Shown: positions 40,733-50,814, numbered from the stretch's first letter. The stretch: DNA of 64,000 bases from an uncultured Clostridia bacterium (GCA_910580105.1 CAJTWN010000012.1:1-64000); one strand, 5' to 3'. The notes: a model not told the origin generated them from the sequence alone. Translations and numbers: made by a program.

Positions 40733-42675
40733 TATTGAACATTTATGGGCCTCTTTGCAGTAATTGTAACCATTTGGTTTTCTTCATTCCAGTCAATGTC
40801 AGCGCCGAGATTTTCTGAAATAAAACGCAGCGGCGTATAGGTTCTGTCGTTTTCAATAAAAGCCGGGCTGTCGAGCTTTATTTCTTTGCCGTTTACATAT
40901 GCAATATCTGAATCAATATAGATCAGAATGTTAACATCTTCATTCTCCATATTTTTGCCCGTTATTTTTACTTCCTGCTTTTCTTCATTCCAAGCAACAG
41001 CGGCTCCAAGACTTTCCGCAATAAACCGAGAGGGCAGCATTGCTCTGTTATTTATAATTTTTGGTGCGACGTCATTTATTTTTGTTTCCCCAAATACTTG
41101 TGCATTTTTTTTACCTATAATTAAAATAATCTGATTATTTGTAATATCAATCTTTTCCCAGGCGGCATAGAGTGTCATATTCTTTGTGACTTTTGCATTG
41201 AAATCATATGCGGTTTTAAGTGATGTATCGGTAAACCATCCCTTAAAGGTAAAGCCTTCCTTTGCCGGTGCTTCCGGGGCAGTAATTGGCGTATTGCGTT
41301 TTGCAGTTTTATTTGCAATTATACTGCCGCCGTTTGTGTCAAATTTAACAGTATAGGTTGTGGGTGAACTGCTGCCGGAACTGGATTTATATTGTGGAGA
41401 AAGATTTATTGCGTTATCGGAACGGTACATTTTTTCCCTGATGCCATCCGCGTCCATTTTTATTTTTGTATCGTTCTGATCTGCAATTTTTTCACTATTT
41501 TCATAGGATTCAGGCATAAGCAGGGAACTGTCAAATTCAATGTAAATTTCTCCGTTGCTATATTTCTCCTTGCTGTTTCCTGACAAAATAAATGCAATGG
41601 TTTTATCATCAATTCTCGCCGCCGATTCAATTATAATATCATCCGAGCCGATCACGTTCCATTTTGATTTCCAATCCGATAGAATTGCAGCTTTTATCTG
41701 TTCGTCTGTCTCTGCTTCATAAGCGGTTCGCCATTCTGCAGGAAATTCATCATCTTTAACGAATACACCATAATTTGTTTTGAGTGTTATTTTTTTGCCG
41801 TTTTCCTTTCCCTTTGTGATTGTTTGATCTGAAAATATTGTAATACTTATAGGTTCATATTTATTTTCCAAACACCAGGTTGCAAAAAACGCTCTGTGTG
41901 TACTTACCTTTATCGGTTGTGCAGTTGTATATTGTATTGGAATACTGCTGCTTCCGCCAACATAATGTTGAGCTTTCCAGCCTGTAAAAATGTACCCGTT
42001 TTTTTGCGGTATTTCTGGAAAATTTATAATATCATTATACTCCAAATCTTCAATTTGCGCATAAATACAATCTTTATTCGTCCAATTCCCTTCCTCATCG
42101 TAAATTGGTTCTTCTGAATAAAATGTAACGCTATAGGCTTTAGGGTTAAAATACAATATGTACACGCCTAATTTTTCTATTGCAAAACGGGGTGTTGATA
42201 AAGATGTATCTGTAATTTGATCAGAAATATCTTTTAATTCCCCATCGGCATCGGGGGCATAATACAAATGATAATCTTTTCCAAGGATATGACGGACATT
42301 TCCTGTTGCAGAGGGCAGCGAAACAGACACGGAAGCAGATTCTATTGCAGGGTATGGATTTTCCGGATGATCCGTTTTAAAATCCATATAAATAAAATTT
42401 TCATTTTCTTCTGCAACGGATAAGATCTTTTCTGTTACTTCAAAATTTTGAGATATTTCTGACCTTCCGATCCAATTTCCGCCGGTTTCGTCTTTTATCA
42501 TGAATTCAGAAAGAGTTACATTGACGATACACGTTCTTTCACCATTCATATTATAAGCGCCAAGCTGCAACATTTCATTTTGCGCCAAAACATCAGTTTG
42601 TCCTGAGAATAAATGACACATACTTATAGCGATTGCAAGGGATATAATTTTTTTTAAATTAGACATGATTTTCAT
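40732..42675 (-). CDS. Secreted protein with InlB repeat and copper-amine-oxidase-like domains
   Basis: This 647-residue protein has a signal peptide (about 1-30, ending DVLA). A large central region of unknown fold follows, including QNEMLQLGAYNMNG and an Ala/Lys-rich stretch. A Listeria-Bacteroides (InlB B-type) repeat is at about 455-515 (VKFDTNGGSI ... FKGWFTDTSL ... LYAAWEK). Two copper-amine-oxidase N-terminal-type modules end it (about 525-645; NNRAMLPSRFIAESLG and NDRTYTPLRFISENLG). These modules are common in clostridial secreted proteins and need not be catalytic. Function unknown; probably surface-associated. Confidence 0.75.
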   Translation of the reverse strand: MKIMSNLKKIISLAIAISMCHLFSGQTDVLAQNEMLQLGAYNMNGERTCIVNVTLSEFMIKDETGGNWIGRSEISQNFEVTEKILSVAEENENFIYMDFKTDHPENPYPAIESASVSVSLPSATGNVRHILGKDYHLYYAPDADGELKDISDQITDTSLSTPRFAIEKLGVYILYFNPKAYSVTFYSEEPIYDEEGNWTNKDCIYAQIEDLEYNDIINFPEIPQKNGYIFTGWKAQHYVGGSSSIPIQYTTAQPIKVSTHRAFFATWCLENKYEPISITIFSDQTITKGKENGKKITLKTNYGVFVKDDEFPAEWRTAYEAETDEQIKAAILSDWKSKWNVIGSDDIIIESAARIDDKTIAFILSGNSKEKYSNGEIYIEFDSSLLMPESYENSEKIADQNDTKIKMDADGIREKMYRSDNAINLSPQYKSSSGSSSPTTYTVKFDTNGGSIIANKTAKRNTPITAPEAPAKEGFTFKGWFTDTSLKTAYDFNAKVTKNMTLYAAWEKIDITNNQIILIIGKKNAQVFGETKINDVAPKIINNRAMLPSRFIAESLGAAVAWNEEKQEVKITGKNMENEDVNILIYIDSDIAYVNGKEIKLDSPAFIENDRTYTPLRFISENLGADIDWNEENQMVTITAKRPINVQ

Positions 42676-42698
42676 AAACTACGCGCCTTCCTTTTATT

Positions 42699-43052
42699 TT
42701 AATTTGATTCTGTCAAATCAAAGAATGCCGGTTTTATCATTATTCTTGATAACAATTGTTGTTCATCATATCTTTCATACAGACTTAATACAATATACGA
42801 ACCATCCGTACCACACACATAATCCCTTGGCATTTGAAACGATGTTTGTGTGCCGGCAGAAGAAATGCTCATATAATTTTTCGTCTTTTTCTGCAATACG
42901 CCGTCTGCATTGTATAACGCAATCGTTCTATAAACAATTTGCGGCAAATATTGACTTTTGGTTATATATACAGTTCCGACTGTGCCTGATGGTGCAATAT
43001 CTTTTATATGAAATACGAAATCATCTTTATTCGTCAGAGAAAAGTCTTTTAT
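42699..43052 (-). pseudogene. Remnant of the C-terminus of a secreted protein
   Basis: A 117-codon open frame begins straight after an in-frame stop (43053-43055), with no ATG and no ribosome site. It reads KDFSLTNKDDFVFHIK, TVGTVYITKSQY, YIVLSLYERYDEQQ and ends MIKPAFFDLTESN. Its strand pattern resembles the C-terminal beta-sandwiches of the neighbouring polysaccharide enzymes. It overlaps the PL8 stop in the -1 frame, but no slippery heptamer is evident, so it is judged a truncated gene rather than a frameshift product. A start at TTG 42947 is possible but has weak support. Confidence 0.5.
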
Positions 43053-46000
43053 TTACCAAACTGGATTGGTTCTGTCAATGGAACCATATTTTCCACGGTT
43101 TCCCACAGATAACATTCCAGATATACATTTTGAAAATTGAACTGCGGGTCTATTTCAATTTTGAGCCTTGGTGTTGTGGTATTATTTTCAGGGATTGTTT
43201 TAGGGAATGTATAGGTATCTAATACCTGATCCCCCTTTTTCAATACCACAATACAAACAGCTTCCGTTTCAGCCCCATAATTCTGATAGCGCGGCTTTAC
43301 AGTGTATTGACCGCCTTTTGTAATCTTCTCAACAGGAATATTATTTAAATCAACAACCTCAATCCCGATTGGTTTTATTTCACTGCCCAGACTTAGATTA
43401 TCAACCAGGAATTGGCCGCGGCCATTGCCAACGCTGCATTCATATTTATCAATATAAGTCACCCTGTTCCGGAAGGTAAGGGGTTCGTCAACAGAATATT
43501 CAAGTTCAGTTCCATTGACAAAGACCTTAGACATTTGATTTGTCAGATCAACTTCCACCCGCAGATGGAATGGTACACCCTTTTCATAGGTGAAATTTTT
43601 AAAGGGATGTTTTGTCAGATAACTGGAACCATTATAGGTATGCAGCTGGCCCTCTGAAGCATAGATCTGAACGGCAATTGTATTATTGCTGCTCAGGAGG
43701 ACAAGATTTTTCCAGCTGTCGTCTAACATGGTAAAATCGCCTTCCACAACAAAATTTGTATTCAGGCGGTTTAATTTTCTGCTGAGGGATATATTTGCAT
43801 TATTTGTATCCCGTGCATTGGCTGTCAGTTTCAGGAGTTTATTACCGGTTTCATCTTCAATAATTTGTGCATCGTTTCGTTCATCATTGCCAAAGGTAAC
43901 GGTGAAATCCGTTTGATATTGTAATGGCCCGACAAAACAATCTTCGAAGGATTCAGAAAATTTGCGCACGGCGCCAGGCGTACTTGGCGGCGCCGGTGTT
44001 GTTGCAGAAACAGGAGAACAATACTCTGAAATTCCTGTTCCATCTCCTACTGCCAATTTGTAATAATAGGTTTTTTGTGCATTTAATTTTTGATGAATAT
44101 AGGTATTATCCGTTCCATTGTAGTTAGGCACAGGTGCATAAATACCATTTTCACTTTCGGAAAAGACGGGATAATACAGCTTATCGTTTTCTGTTGTGTT
44201 CCATGTAAGTGTTATTGCACCGGGTGTTATAGCAGTTGCAGAAAGTCCGGTTGGGGTTTCGGGTACAGGAACAGAAGCTTTTTTATTAAATTCAATTGTA
44301 AAAGCTTCACCCATGCAATTGGTTACATTGACCATAACTTTGGTGGCATTTCCTTGTTTTGTGACGCACATTCCGTTGTCCATAGAATGGATACTTTGTA
44401 CGGGAGCCAATATGTCAAAGGCTATTACCTTTTGCGATTGTGTTGGATCACTGACAGATATTTTAATTGTGTCTTCAGTTTCTTTTATCATCATAGTTGC
44501 TTTGTTATAACAGGTAATATTTTCAAAAGTATGGCCTTTGTCATTCCAGACAGCGGCACCGGTGATATTGAGATTATTTTCTTTGACAACCTGCAAATTC
44601 TCATCATTTTTAATGATTTCAATATCCGGATTTTGTACATATGTTTTTGTTTCATTTTCTGTTTTTCCGGGAAGGATGACATAGCTGTAAGTGTCATTTA
44701 CCGGTTTTTTCTGATGGTCAACGGCAAGACTGATGTAATTTCTTGTAATTGGTGAAGAAGATCCTGTCCCTATGGATTTCCAGCTGTCTGTCCTGCTTTC
44801 ACGCAGGGTTTGCAGTGTACACCCATTTGGAAAATAATAGCCAATGTCTGTATTTTTTTTGTTCACAGTTTTTGCCGGATTTCCTTCTAAATGTGCCCAA
44901 TTGGCATCTTCATATTGTATTCCTAAGCCAAGGGTCGTCTGCAGCGGCGTACCGTTGACAGAGAATTTTTGTGTGCTTTTCTCTATTCTCCGATTGTCTA
45001 TGATGGTTTCCACAGCATCATTCTCCATGGTTGAAGTAATTCCGCTGCCCAATGCTACAACTTCATCATCAAACATAAACCATGCTTTTTGTGCATTTAA
45101 ATCATGGTTTCCTTTTGCATCATCGGGCGCAGTATAGAGCATGGCATTGATGCCATATTGTCCGTCTATACCGACACCGCCGGCAAAGCTGTTTCCATAA
45201 AGAGCACTTGCACTTTCCGAGCCTTTTACAACGGTGGTGCCGGACAAACGATGACGATCAACGGTTGGCCAGAAACTATCGTCATATTGTGTGATTTCAT
45301 CGTTAAAAAGATAGGTCATACCGGCAGCAGTATGCCACCCCTGAAGATTTGCTCCGTTAATACTTTCATAGTTTCGGATACGGTCTGAATACATGCTGAT
45401 ATTAAACGTATAATTTTCCCGGGAGGAAACGGCTCTGTCCATCGCTCCGAAATTTTTATAAAAAGTTTGATCCTCTCTTGGCATGACAGAGGGGTCGCTT
45501 AAAATTTTGTAAAGTTCACTGATGGTATATACAGAACCCATCTGGCTATATGGATTAACAGTTGTATTATTCGTTGAAAATCGTTTTACCAATGATTTAT
45601 AATAAACATTATTTGGCGCAGGGGCATTGACAGAAAGCAAAACAAGACTTTCCAAAATACTGTATCCCTTATCACCAACGCCTGAAATGCTTCTGCCGCG
45701 TACAGAATCCATCATTTTCCCTTCGTATTGCAATGGTTCAAAAGAGTCATATACCCATTGATACGCATTGCGGAGATCGGGAAGATAGGACATAAAAGAA
45801 GTGCCGTCAAATAAGTAGAGGATTCTGGCTATACTCAAAAGAGCTGAAGCGCCATAAGCACCGTTGTAAGGATACTGATGATGCTGGATAAAAGAACCAT
45901 CTTTATAAAAACCATCATCTATGGTAGAATAGACCAATTCTGTTGCAAGCGCATCCGTACCCATTTTCAAACGGGCTGGATTTTGCTGAACAATTCCCCC

Positions 46001-46696
46001 GATAATGGCGGCCTGACAATTATCCAGACGGTTGGCGCCTGTTGCGGCGGTTCCAATTCCAGGAACCTGTTTATCAATACCTTTCTGAAGTTTGTCGATC
46101 AATTCCTGATCAATTACATCGTACATGAGGACAAGGGTGTTTTCAATAGCCTCCGGGGCGCGGATTTCCCATTCATACCAATTATCGTTGGAATTTTTCC
46201 GGTCACTTCGGGGAATATTTTCATTATACTTTGTATCATACATAAAGTTAAGACCGGCGATAATTTTTTCAGCAACAAGTTTATTGCCTTCATATCTTGA
46301 ACCTTTTGTCTTGTAAGCAAGGGCGAGTGTTTCCAAATGCTCGAAATTATAAGATAAATTCCTTGCACTGCGCACGGTCATATCCATTGCATCTCCAACT
46401 TTTCGGTTTGCCCATATATAATCCAGTTTATAAAAGTCCGCAACCGGCGCCATGGAAGAAAGCAGATCAGAAGCAGAAGATTCGATTTTCTGGACGCGGT
46501 TTTGTACGGTAGAAGAGATTTCATCTGCCGTTTCATAATCTCCGCCGGTTAAATATGCGGTCCACTTGTCCCGAAGGACGGCATATTCTGCGTCAGAAGC
46601 GGCGGCTGGTATGGTACAGTGGATAAAAACAGTAACAAATACTGAACAGGCAACAAAAATTGCCAGAATTCTTTGAAAATTCAAGCTGCGTTTCAT
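43049..46696 (-). CDS. Secreted family 8 polysaccharide lyase (PL8)
   Basis: This 1215-residue enzyme is a hyaluronate/chondroitin/xanthan lyase-type protein that cleaves uronic-acid polysaccharides by beta-elimination. The Sec signal peptide is at about 1-35. The (alpha/alpha) toroid holds NWYEWEIRAPEA and the active-site FIQHHQYPYNGAYG with His272/His273 and the following Tyr. The middle beta domain then runs to about residue 830. A fibronectin III domain (about 850-940), a concanavalin-like module (about 950-1120) and a C-terminal Ig-like domain follow. The ATG at 46696 is used because AAGGAG lies seven bases before it. Substrate among uronic glycans cannot be fixed. It faces a divergent AraC regulator. 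Confidence 0.9.
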   Translation of the reverse strand: MKRSLNFQRILAIFVACSVFVTVFIHCTIPAAASDAEYAVLRDKWTAYLTGGDYETADEISSTVQNRVQKIESSASDLLSSMAPVADFYKLDYIWANRKVGDAMDMTVRSARNLSYNFEHLETLALAYKTKGSRYEGNKLVAEKIIAGLNFMYDTKYNENIPRSDRKNSNDNWYEWEIRAPEAIENTLVLMYDVIDQELIDKLQKGIDKQVPGIGTAATGANRLDNCQAAIIGGIVQQNPARLKMGTDALATELVYSTIDDGFYKDGSFIQHHQYPYNGAYGASALLSIARILYLFDGTSFMSYLPDLRNAYQWVYDSFEPLQYEGKMMDSVRGRSISGVGDKGYSILESLVLLSVNAPAPNNVYYKSLVKRFSTNNTTVNPYSQMGSVYTISELYKILSDPSVMPREDQTFYKNFGAMDRAVSSRENYTFNISMYSDRIRNYESINGANLQGWHTAAGMTYLFNDEITQYDDSFWPTVDRHRLSGTTVVKGSESASALYGNSFAGGVGIDGQYGINAMLYTAPDDAKGNHDLNAQKAWFMFDDEVVALGSGITSTMENDAVETIIDNRRIEKSTQKFSVNGTPLQTTLGLGIQYEDANWAHLEGNPAKTVNKKNTDIGYYFPNGCTLQTLRESRTDSWKSIGTGSSSPITRNYISLAVDHQKKPVNDTYSYVILPGKTENETKTYVQNPDIEIIKNDENLQVVKENNLNITGAAVWNDKGHTFENITCYNKATMMIKETEDTIKISVSDPTQSQKVIAFDILAPVQSIHSMDNGMCVTKQGNATKVMVNVTNCMGEAFTIEFNKKASVPVPETPTGLSATAITPGAITLTWNTTENDKLYYPVFSESENGIYAPVPNYNGTDNTYIHQKLNAQKTYYYKLAVGDGTGISEYCSPVSATTPAPPSTPGAVRKFSESFEDCFVGPLQYQTDFTVTFGNDERNDAQIIEDETGNKLLKLTANARDTNNANISLSRKLNRLNTNFVVEGDFTMLDDSWKNLVLLSSNNTIAVQIYASEGQLHTYNGSSYLTKHPFKNFTYEKGVPFHLRVEVDLTNQMSKVFVNGTELEYSVDEPLTFRNRVTYIDKYECSVGNGRGQFLVDNLSLGSEIKPIGIEVVDLNNIPVEKITKGGQYTVKPRYQNYGAETEAVCIVVLKKGDQVLDTYTFPKTIPENNTTTPRLKIEIDPQFNFQNVYLECYLWETVENMVPLTEPIQFGK

Positions 46697-46906
46697 ATTC
46701 ATTCTCCTTGTGTGTGTGATATAAAATATTATACCATATAACTTGGGAAAAAGCATTGATAATAGTTGCTCTACATTTGTTTGCATTCCTCTTGAAACAG
46801 CAATATTTATTTATTTTTAAGTTAAAAATGAAAATTTTTCTGTACAATATGGCATTTTTGCGGTATAATGCGATATAATAAGGAAAAAATTATGGAGGCA
46901 TATACG

Positions 46907-47734
46907 ATGCTGAAATATAATCTGGATGTTACCGTTGCAACGCCAATGAAACATTATACACCATCATCATTTGCAAAACAGCTCCCATTTTACGTGGAAT
47001 CATTTGCACATTATATTGCACATTCGGAATATTTTACGGAACGTGAAGGTGTCGATAATTACTATCTTGTCTATACCGTGAGCGGATGCGGGTCTTTGAA
47101 ATATCGGAATAAAGAATATCTGATAAAGGCAGGAAGCGTATTTTTTATCGACTGCGTGGAGTATCAATATTATTATACAGTTTCAAAAGAGCCCTGGGAA
47201 TTTTATTATGTGCATTTTAATGGGATGAATGTGAAACCTTATTTTGATTATCTTTTTAAAGATAATTTTGAAATTATCCAACTGGAAGATACCGCGCGGA
47301 TTGAACGTTTTTTCAATATCCTTTTTCATAGTCCGATGGATTTTTCTCAGACATTTGAATTGATTATGTCACAGAATATCAGTGATATATTGACTTATCT
47401 GGCGCTTCTTGAACATGACAGCGGGGATCGCTTTGATGTAGTGACAAAATATGTAATGCAAAATTACAGAGAAAAAATCTCAATTGACCATCTGGCTAAG
47501 ATTTCAAACTTGAGTAAATATCATTTTATCCGGGCATTTAAACAGCAAAACAATGAAACACCCTATGAATTTATAACACGGTTCCGGGTAAATAAAGCGA
47601 AACAATTATTGGATGCAACAGATTATTCGGTAGAAGCCATTGCCTCGAAAGTAGGATTTAATGATGTGAATACTTTTATCCGGGCATTTTCAAAATTTAT
47701 GGGGCAGACACCTCATCAATATAGAAAGCATTAA
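46907..47734 (+). CDS. AraC-family transcriptional regulator
   Basis: This 275-residue regulator has a cupin-like sensor half (about 1-150, with EYLIKAGSVFFIDC) and a C-terminal pair of helix-turn-helix motifs. The first is SIDHLAKISNLSKYHFIRAFK and the second VEAIASKVGFNDVNTFIRAFSK. Its end, GQTPHQYRKH, is the classic AraC terminus. The start at 46907 is preferred because GGAGG lies eight bases upstream. It is divergent from the PL8 lyase and probably activates it in response to breakdown products, which is inference. Confidence 0.93.
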   Translation: MLKYNLDVTVATPMKHYTPSSFAKQLPFYVESFAHYIAHSEYFTEREGVDNYYLVYTVSGCGSLKYRNKEYLIKAGSVFFIDCVEYQYYYTVSKEPWEFYYVHFNGMNVKPYFDYLFKDNFEIIQLEDTARIERFFNILFHSPMDFSQTFELIMSQNISDILTYLALLEHDSGDRFDVVTKYVMQNYREKISIDHLAKISNLSKYHFIRAFKQQNNETPYEFITRFRVNKAKQLLDATDYSVEAIASKVGFNDVNTFIRAFSKFMGQTPHQYRKH

Positions 47735-47762
47735 AAAAAGATGCCTATGGCATCTTTTTTAT
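47733..47762. terminator. Bidirectional terminator
   Basis: AAAGATGCC-TAT-GGCATCTTT with A and T flanks. It ends the AraC gene (plus) and the convergent nitroreductase gene (minus). Confidence 0.88.
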
Positions 47763-47783
47763 TATCGGTGATAAATGAGATAA

Positions 47784-48356
47784 TTATTTTTTATAAAAAA
47801 GCAGTACTTCTTCCATGCTTCGTTTAGGTACACAAAGCACATTATCTTCGTTCATATAGTATTTTACGCTGTCCTTGATTGTTACGGCCTGGCATTTTTG
47901 GGCAGGATAGCCCAGAGCAATAAGCTGGATGAGTTCCATTTCTTCCGAAAGGCCAAATAATGCAGAAAGCTTGTCAAATTGCAGGGCACCCAGAATACAC
48001 GTGCCAATCCCCATTTCTTCTGCTGCAAGAGAGATAACTGTGCCGGCTGCACCGGCTTCTACGGAACAATTTCCGCTTTTAATGCGGTGATCAGCAAAAA
48101 TAGCAATATAGGCAGTTGGGCGTTCCCCTTTTTGCGGCGAACCATTCTCCAGATAAGCGGCCCATTTGGTATGAGGAAAAATTTCATCCAGCATATTCTG
48201 TGCAGTGATGATACCAAACTTTAAGGGCTGCATATTTGCGCCGTATGCGGTCATACGGGCACAGTCAATCAATTTCAGAAGCGCTTGTTTTGGGAGGGGT
48301 GTCTGTGTAAATTTACGTGTTGTCCGTCTTTTCATTGCTGTTTCATAAATGTGCAC
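47784..48356 (-). CDS. Nitroreductase family protein
   Basis: This 190-residue FMN-dependent oxidoreductase starts MHIYETAMKRRTTRKFTQTP with the FMN-binding RRTTRKF. It has the family core VEAGAAGTVISLAAEEMGIGTC and the C-terminal LIQLIALGYPAQ. The GTG start at 48356 follows AAAGGAGG by seven bases. It is 13 nt downstream of metF in one operon. A link to folate or redox metabolism is possible but unproved. Confidence 0.9.
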   Translation of the reverse strand: MHIYETAMKRRTTRKFTQTPLPKQALLKLIDCARMTAYGANMQPLKFGIITAQNMLDEIFPHTKWAAYLENGSPQKGERPTAYIAIFADHRIKSGNCSVEAGAAGTVISLAAEEMGIGTCILGALQFDKLSALFGLSEEMELIQLIALGYPAQKCQAVTIKDSVKYYMNEDNVLCVPKRSMEEVLLFYKK

Positions 48357-48369
48357 AAAAGTTCCTCCT

Positions 48370-49239
48370 TTACTGATGAATGATTTCCGAAAGGTTTTGC
48401 ATGATCTGTCCAGCGATATCGGGTTGGTTCATGGTATAGATATGAACGTTATTGACACCATTTGCAAATAGATCAATCATTTGCTCTGTTGCATAGGCAA
48501 TGCCTGCTTGTTTCATTGCCGCAGGATTGTGGGCAAATTTATCTGCAATTGCCCGGAACCGGGGCGGCAGTGCTGTGCCGGAAAGGGAGCAGATACGGTT
48601 GATTTGTTTGGCATTGGTAACCGGCATAATACCGGCAACAATCGGCAGATCAATCCCTTTTTTTAACAGCCGAAACATAAAATTATATAAAATATTATTG
48701 TCAAAGAACATTTGGGTGGTCAGAAATTCACAGCCGCTTTCTGCTTTGATTTTCAGGTATTCAATATCCTTTTCATAAGAGGGGGATTCAGGATGGCTTT
48801 CCGGATAACAGGCGCCGCCGATACAAAAATCCCCGTTCTTTTTTATTTCCTGCATCAAATCACAAGCATGCTGATAACTTGTGGAAAGTTTGACAGAAGG
48901 ATCGGCAGGGAGATCACCCCGAAGGGCGAGAATATTTTGAATATTTTTGTTTTTCAGTTCTGTAAGAACTTCTTTAATCTTGGGGCGTTCCGAGGCAACA
49001 CAGGTAAGGTGTGCCAGAGCGGTAATCCCATTCACATTTTGTATTTCATCTGCAATTTCAACGGTGTTTTCGCAATTTGTTCCGCCTGCACCATAGGTGA
49101 CACTCATATAGGAAGGGGAAAGTTTTGCCATCTCTTTAACCACCGTTTTTGCTTTGATTAATTCGCTTCCCATTTTCGGAGGAAAGAGTTCGCAGGAAAC
49201 ATTCAGCTTTCCATTTTTCAATATTTCAATGATTTTCAT
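48370..49239 (-). CDS. metF: 5,10-methylenetetrahydrofolate reductase
   Basis: MetF reduces 5,10-methylene-THF to 5-methyl-THF, the methyl donor for methionine synthesis or, in acetogens, the methyl branch of the Wood-Ljungdahl pathway. The 289-residue FAD barrel has SCELFPPKMGSE, YMSVTYGAGG, ALRGDLPAD and TTQMFFDN, all family signatures. The ATG at 49239 is chosen for the family N-terminus; the frame continues nine codons upstream. It precedes a nitroreductase in the same transcript. Confidence 0.95.
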   Translation of the reverse strand: MKIIEILKNGKLNVSCELFPPKMGSELIKAKTVVKEMAKLSPSYMSVTYGAGGTNCENTVEIADEIQNVNGITALAHLTCVASERPKIKEVLTELKNKNIQNILALRGDLPADPSVKLSTSYQHACDLMQEIKKNGDFCIGGACYPESHPESPSYEKDIEYLKIKAESGCEFLTTQMFFDNNILYNFMFRLLKKGIDLPIVAGIMPVTNAKQINRICSLSGTALPPRFRAIADKFAHNPAAMKQAGIAYATEQMIDLFANGVNNVHIYTMNQPDIAGQIMQNLSEIIHQ

Positions 49240-49289
49240 ACAGATCACGCCTTTATAAATTTTCAACAGTATAGCATATTTTTCTTAAA

Positions 49290-49323
49290 AAAACAAGACT
49301 GCACCGCGGTGCAGTCTTGTTTT
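49290..49323 (-). terminator. Terminator after the D,D-carboxypeptidase gene
   Basis: AAAACAAGACTGCACC and GGTGCAGTCTTGTTTT form a nearly perfect hairpin of about 16 base pairs. On the minus strand it ends in T-runs. It separates the dacF-like gene from metF. Confidence 0.9.
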
Positions 49324-49479
49324 GTATTTGTTTTTGTAAAGAAGCACAAACAAATATGCACTATAATTTTACTGAAACTCTATCAGTTATGTGATTTTTT
49401 TTCACAATTCGTGTGTATACTGAGATAAAACCCGATGGCATCTGCAAAAGAATGAAACAATTAACAGAGGTTACGCTAA

Positions 49480-50778
49480 CTATCGGGTGACGACAATTAC
49501 CATTTTTGTATTCTCATTTTTCATCACCCATCCCATATGCACAAGCTCATTGACATCAATTGCAAGATAACCGTTGAGGTCAAAGATTTCGGCGGCATAG
49601 GTTCCCTTATCTCCTTCTCCGTCAATCAGCAGGACGGCAGCTGTTTCAGTATTGCTGATGTCTACGCCGGCAGCTGTTTCGATTTCACTGGAAGGATAGG
49701 CGTTGATCTCTTTGTCGCGATTATTATAAACCGTAACCGTATTTGTTTTTTGGTCATAGGAAATATCAAAACCATAGTTGACCAAGTCATCAATCATTAC
49801 CAAATCTTTTTGTACACTGCCCCTGCTGATATAGGCAGGAATTTCACAGTCGTTGATAAAGATCCGGGTTGCGTCAGAGATTGCAACTGCGCTTTGATTT
49901 GCTATATCTTCCGGTGCGGGAGATGGTATTTCAGGATTTTTCTGGGTTTCTGCAATTTTTGCAAAAGAATAATCCAGCATCTTTATACTGTCGGTATATC
50001 GAATATTGGTTGCAGGAGCACCCATAATAACAGAAATAAGCCGAACTCCATCTCTTTCAACTGTGCCGGTAAAGCAGCAGCCGGCGGCAGAGGTTGTTCC
50101 GGTTTTCAATCCCTGGGTTCCGGTATAATCAAACTGTCTTCCGGGAAGCATTTTATTTGTAGAGGAATAACCGGTTCCGCGGAAATTAATGCTGGTTTGA
50201 CTGGAATAATTCAACACATCCGGGTAATCTGCAATCAACCGGTTGGCCACTGTGGCCATGGAACGGGGAGAAATCCTGTTTTGACTGGAAACGCCGGTAC
50301 AGTCTGCAAACCACGCATTCAGACCCCAATCCGATACAAATTGATTCATTCGGCTGACAAAATTTGCTTCACTTCCAAATAAATAATCTCCGACTGCCAT
50401 GACTGCAGCGTTAGCAGAGACGACAACAATTGCGCTTAACAGTTCATCAAGGCTGTAGGTTGCGCCGCTGGACAGATAGACGTTGGAATAACCCGGATCC
50501 CGTGAATAAGCCGCAAGCTGCGGACTGATTGGAATCTGTGTATCTTTTGTAACAGCGCCTTTTGCCATTGCATCATAAATCACATACAGTGACATGACCT
50601 TTGTCATGCTGGCAGGAACCATGGGCGTATCGCCATTGTAACTATAAACTTCTTCATATGTATTTGCATTGAGTACAAAACCGCCTTTTGAAGAGAGGCT
50701 GATCGCAAGTGCAGAAGAAGAACTGCACAAAATCACGAATGCAAGCAATGCAGGGAATATCTTTTTTATCCGACGCAA
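49480..50778 (-). CDS. dacF: D-alanyl-D-alanine carboxypeptidase (S11 family)
   Basis: This 432-residue low-molecular-weight penicillin-binding protein trims pentapeptides of peptidoglycan. The signal peptide is at about 1-25. The active-site motifs are SMTK (Ser57, Lys60), SAN at 121-123 and KTG at 225-227. A C-terminal copper-amine-oxidase-like domain (about 310-430; FINDCEIPAYISRGS) replaces the usual amphipathic anchor, which is unusual. The dacF name is tentative, because other paralogues (dacA, dacB) are close. TTGTAACA-type repeats lie upstream. Confidence 0.85.
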   Translation of the reverse strand: MRRIKKIFPALLAFVILCSSSSALAISLSSKGGFVLNANTYEEVYSYNGDTPMVPASMTKVMSLYVIYDAMAKGAVTKDTQIPISPQLAAYSRDPGYSNVYLSSGATYSLDELLSAIVVVSANAAVMAVGDYLFGSEANFVSRMNQFVSDWGLNAWFADCTGVSSQNRISPRSMATVANRLIADYPDVLNYSSQTSINFRGTGYSSTNKMLPGRQFDYTGTQGLKTGTTSAAGCCFTGTVERDGVRLISVIMGAPATNIRYTDSIKMLDYSFAKIAETQKNPEIPSPAPEDIANQSAVAISDATRIFINDCEIPAYISRGSVQKDLVMIDDLVNYGFDISYDQKTNTVTVYNNRDKEINAYPSSEIETAAGVDISNTETAAVLLIDGEGDKGTYAAEIFDLNGYLAIDVNELVHMGWVMKNENTKMVIVVTR

Positions 50779-50814
50779 AACGGGCGTTCACTCCTTTTTT
50801 CAGGTTTATTTTTT

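Noticed and set aside
43030..43060. Programmed -1 frameshift joining PL8 and the following frame
   Set aside because: No slippery heptamer is seen, and the -1 codon at the junction is a stop, so a remnant is simpler.
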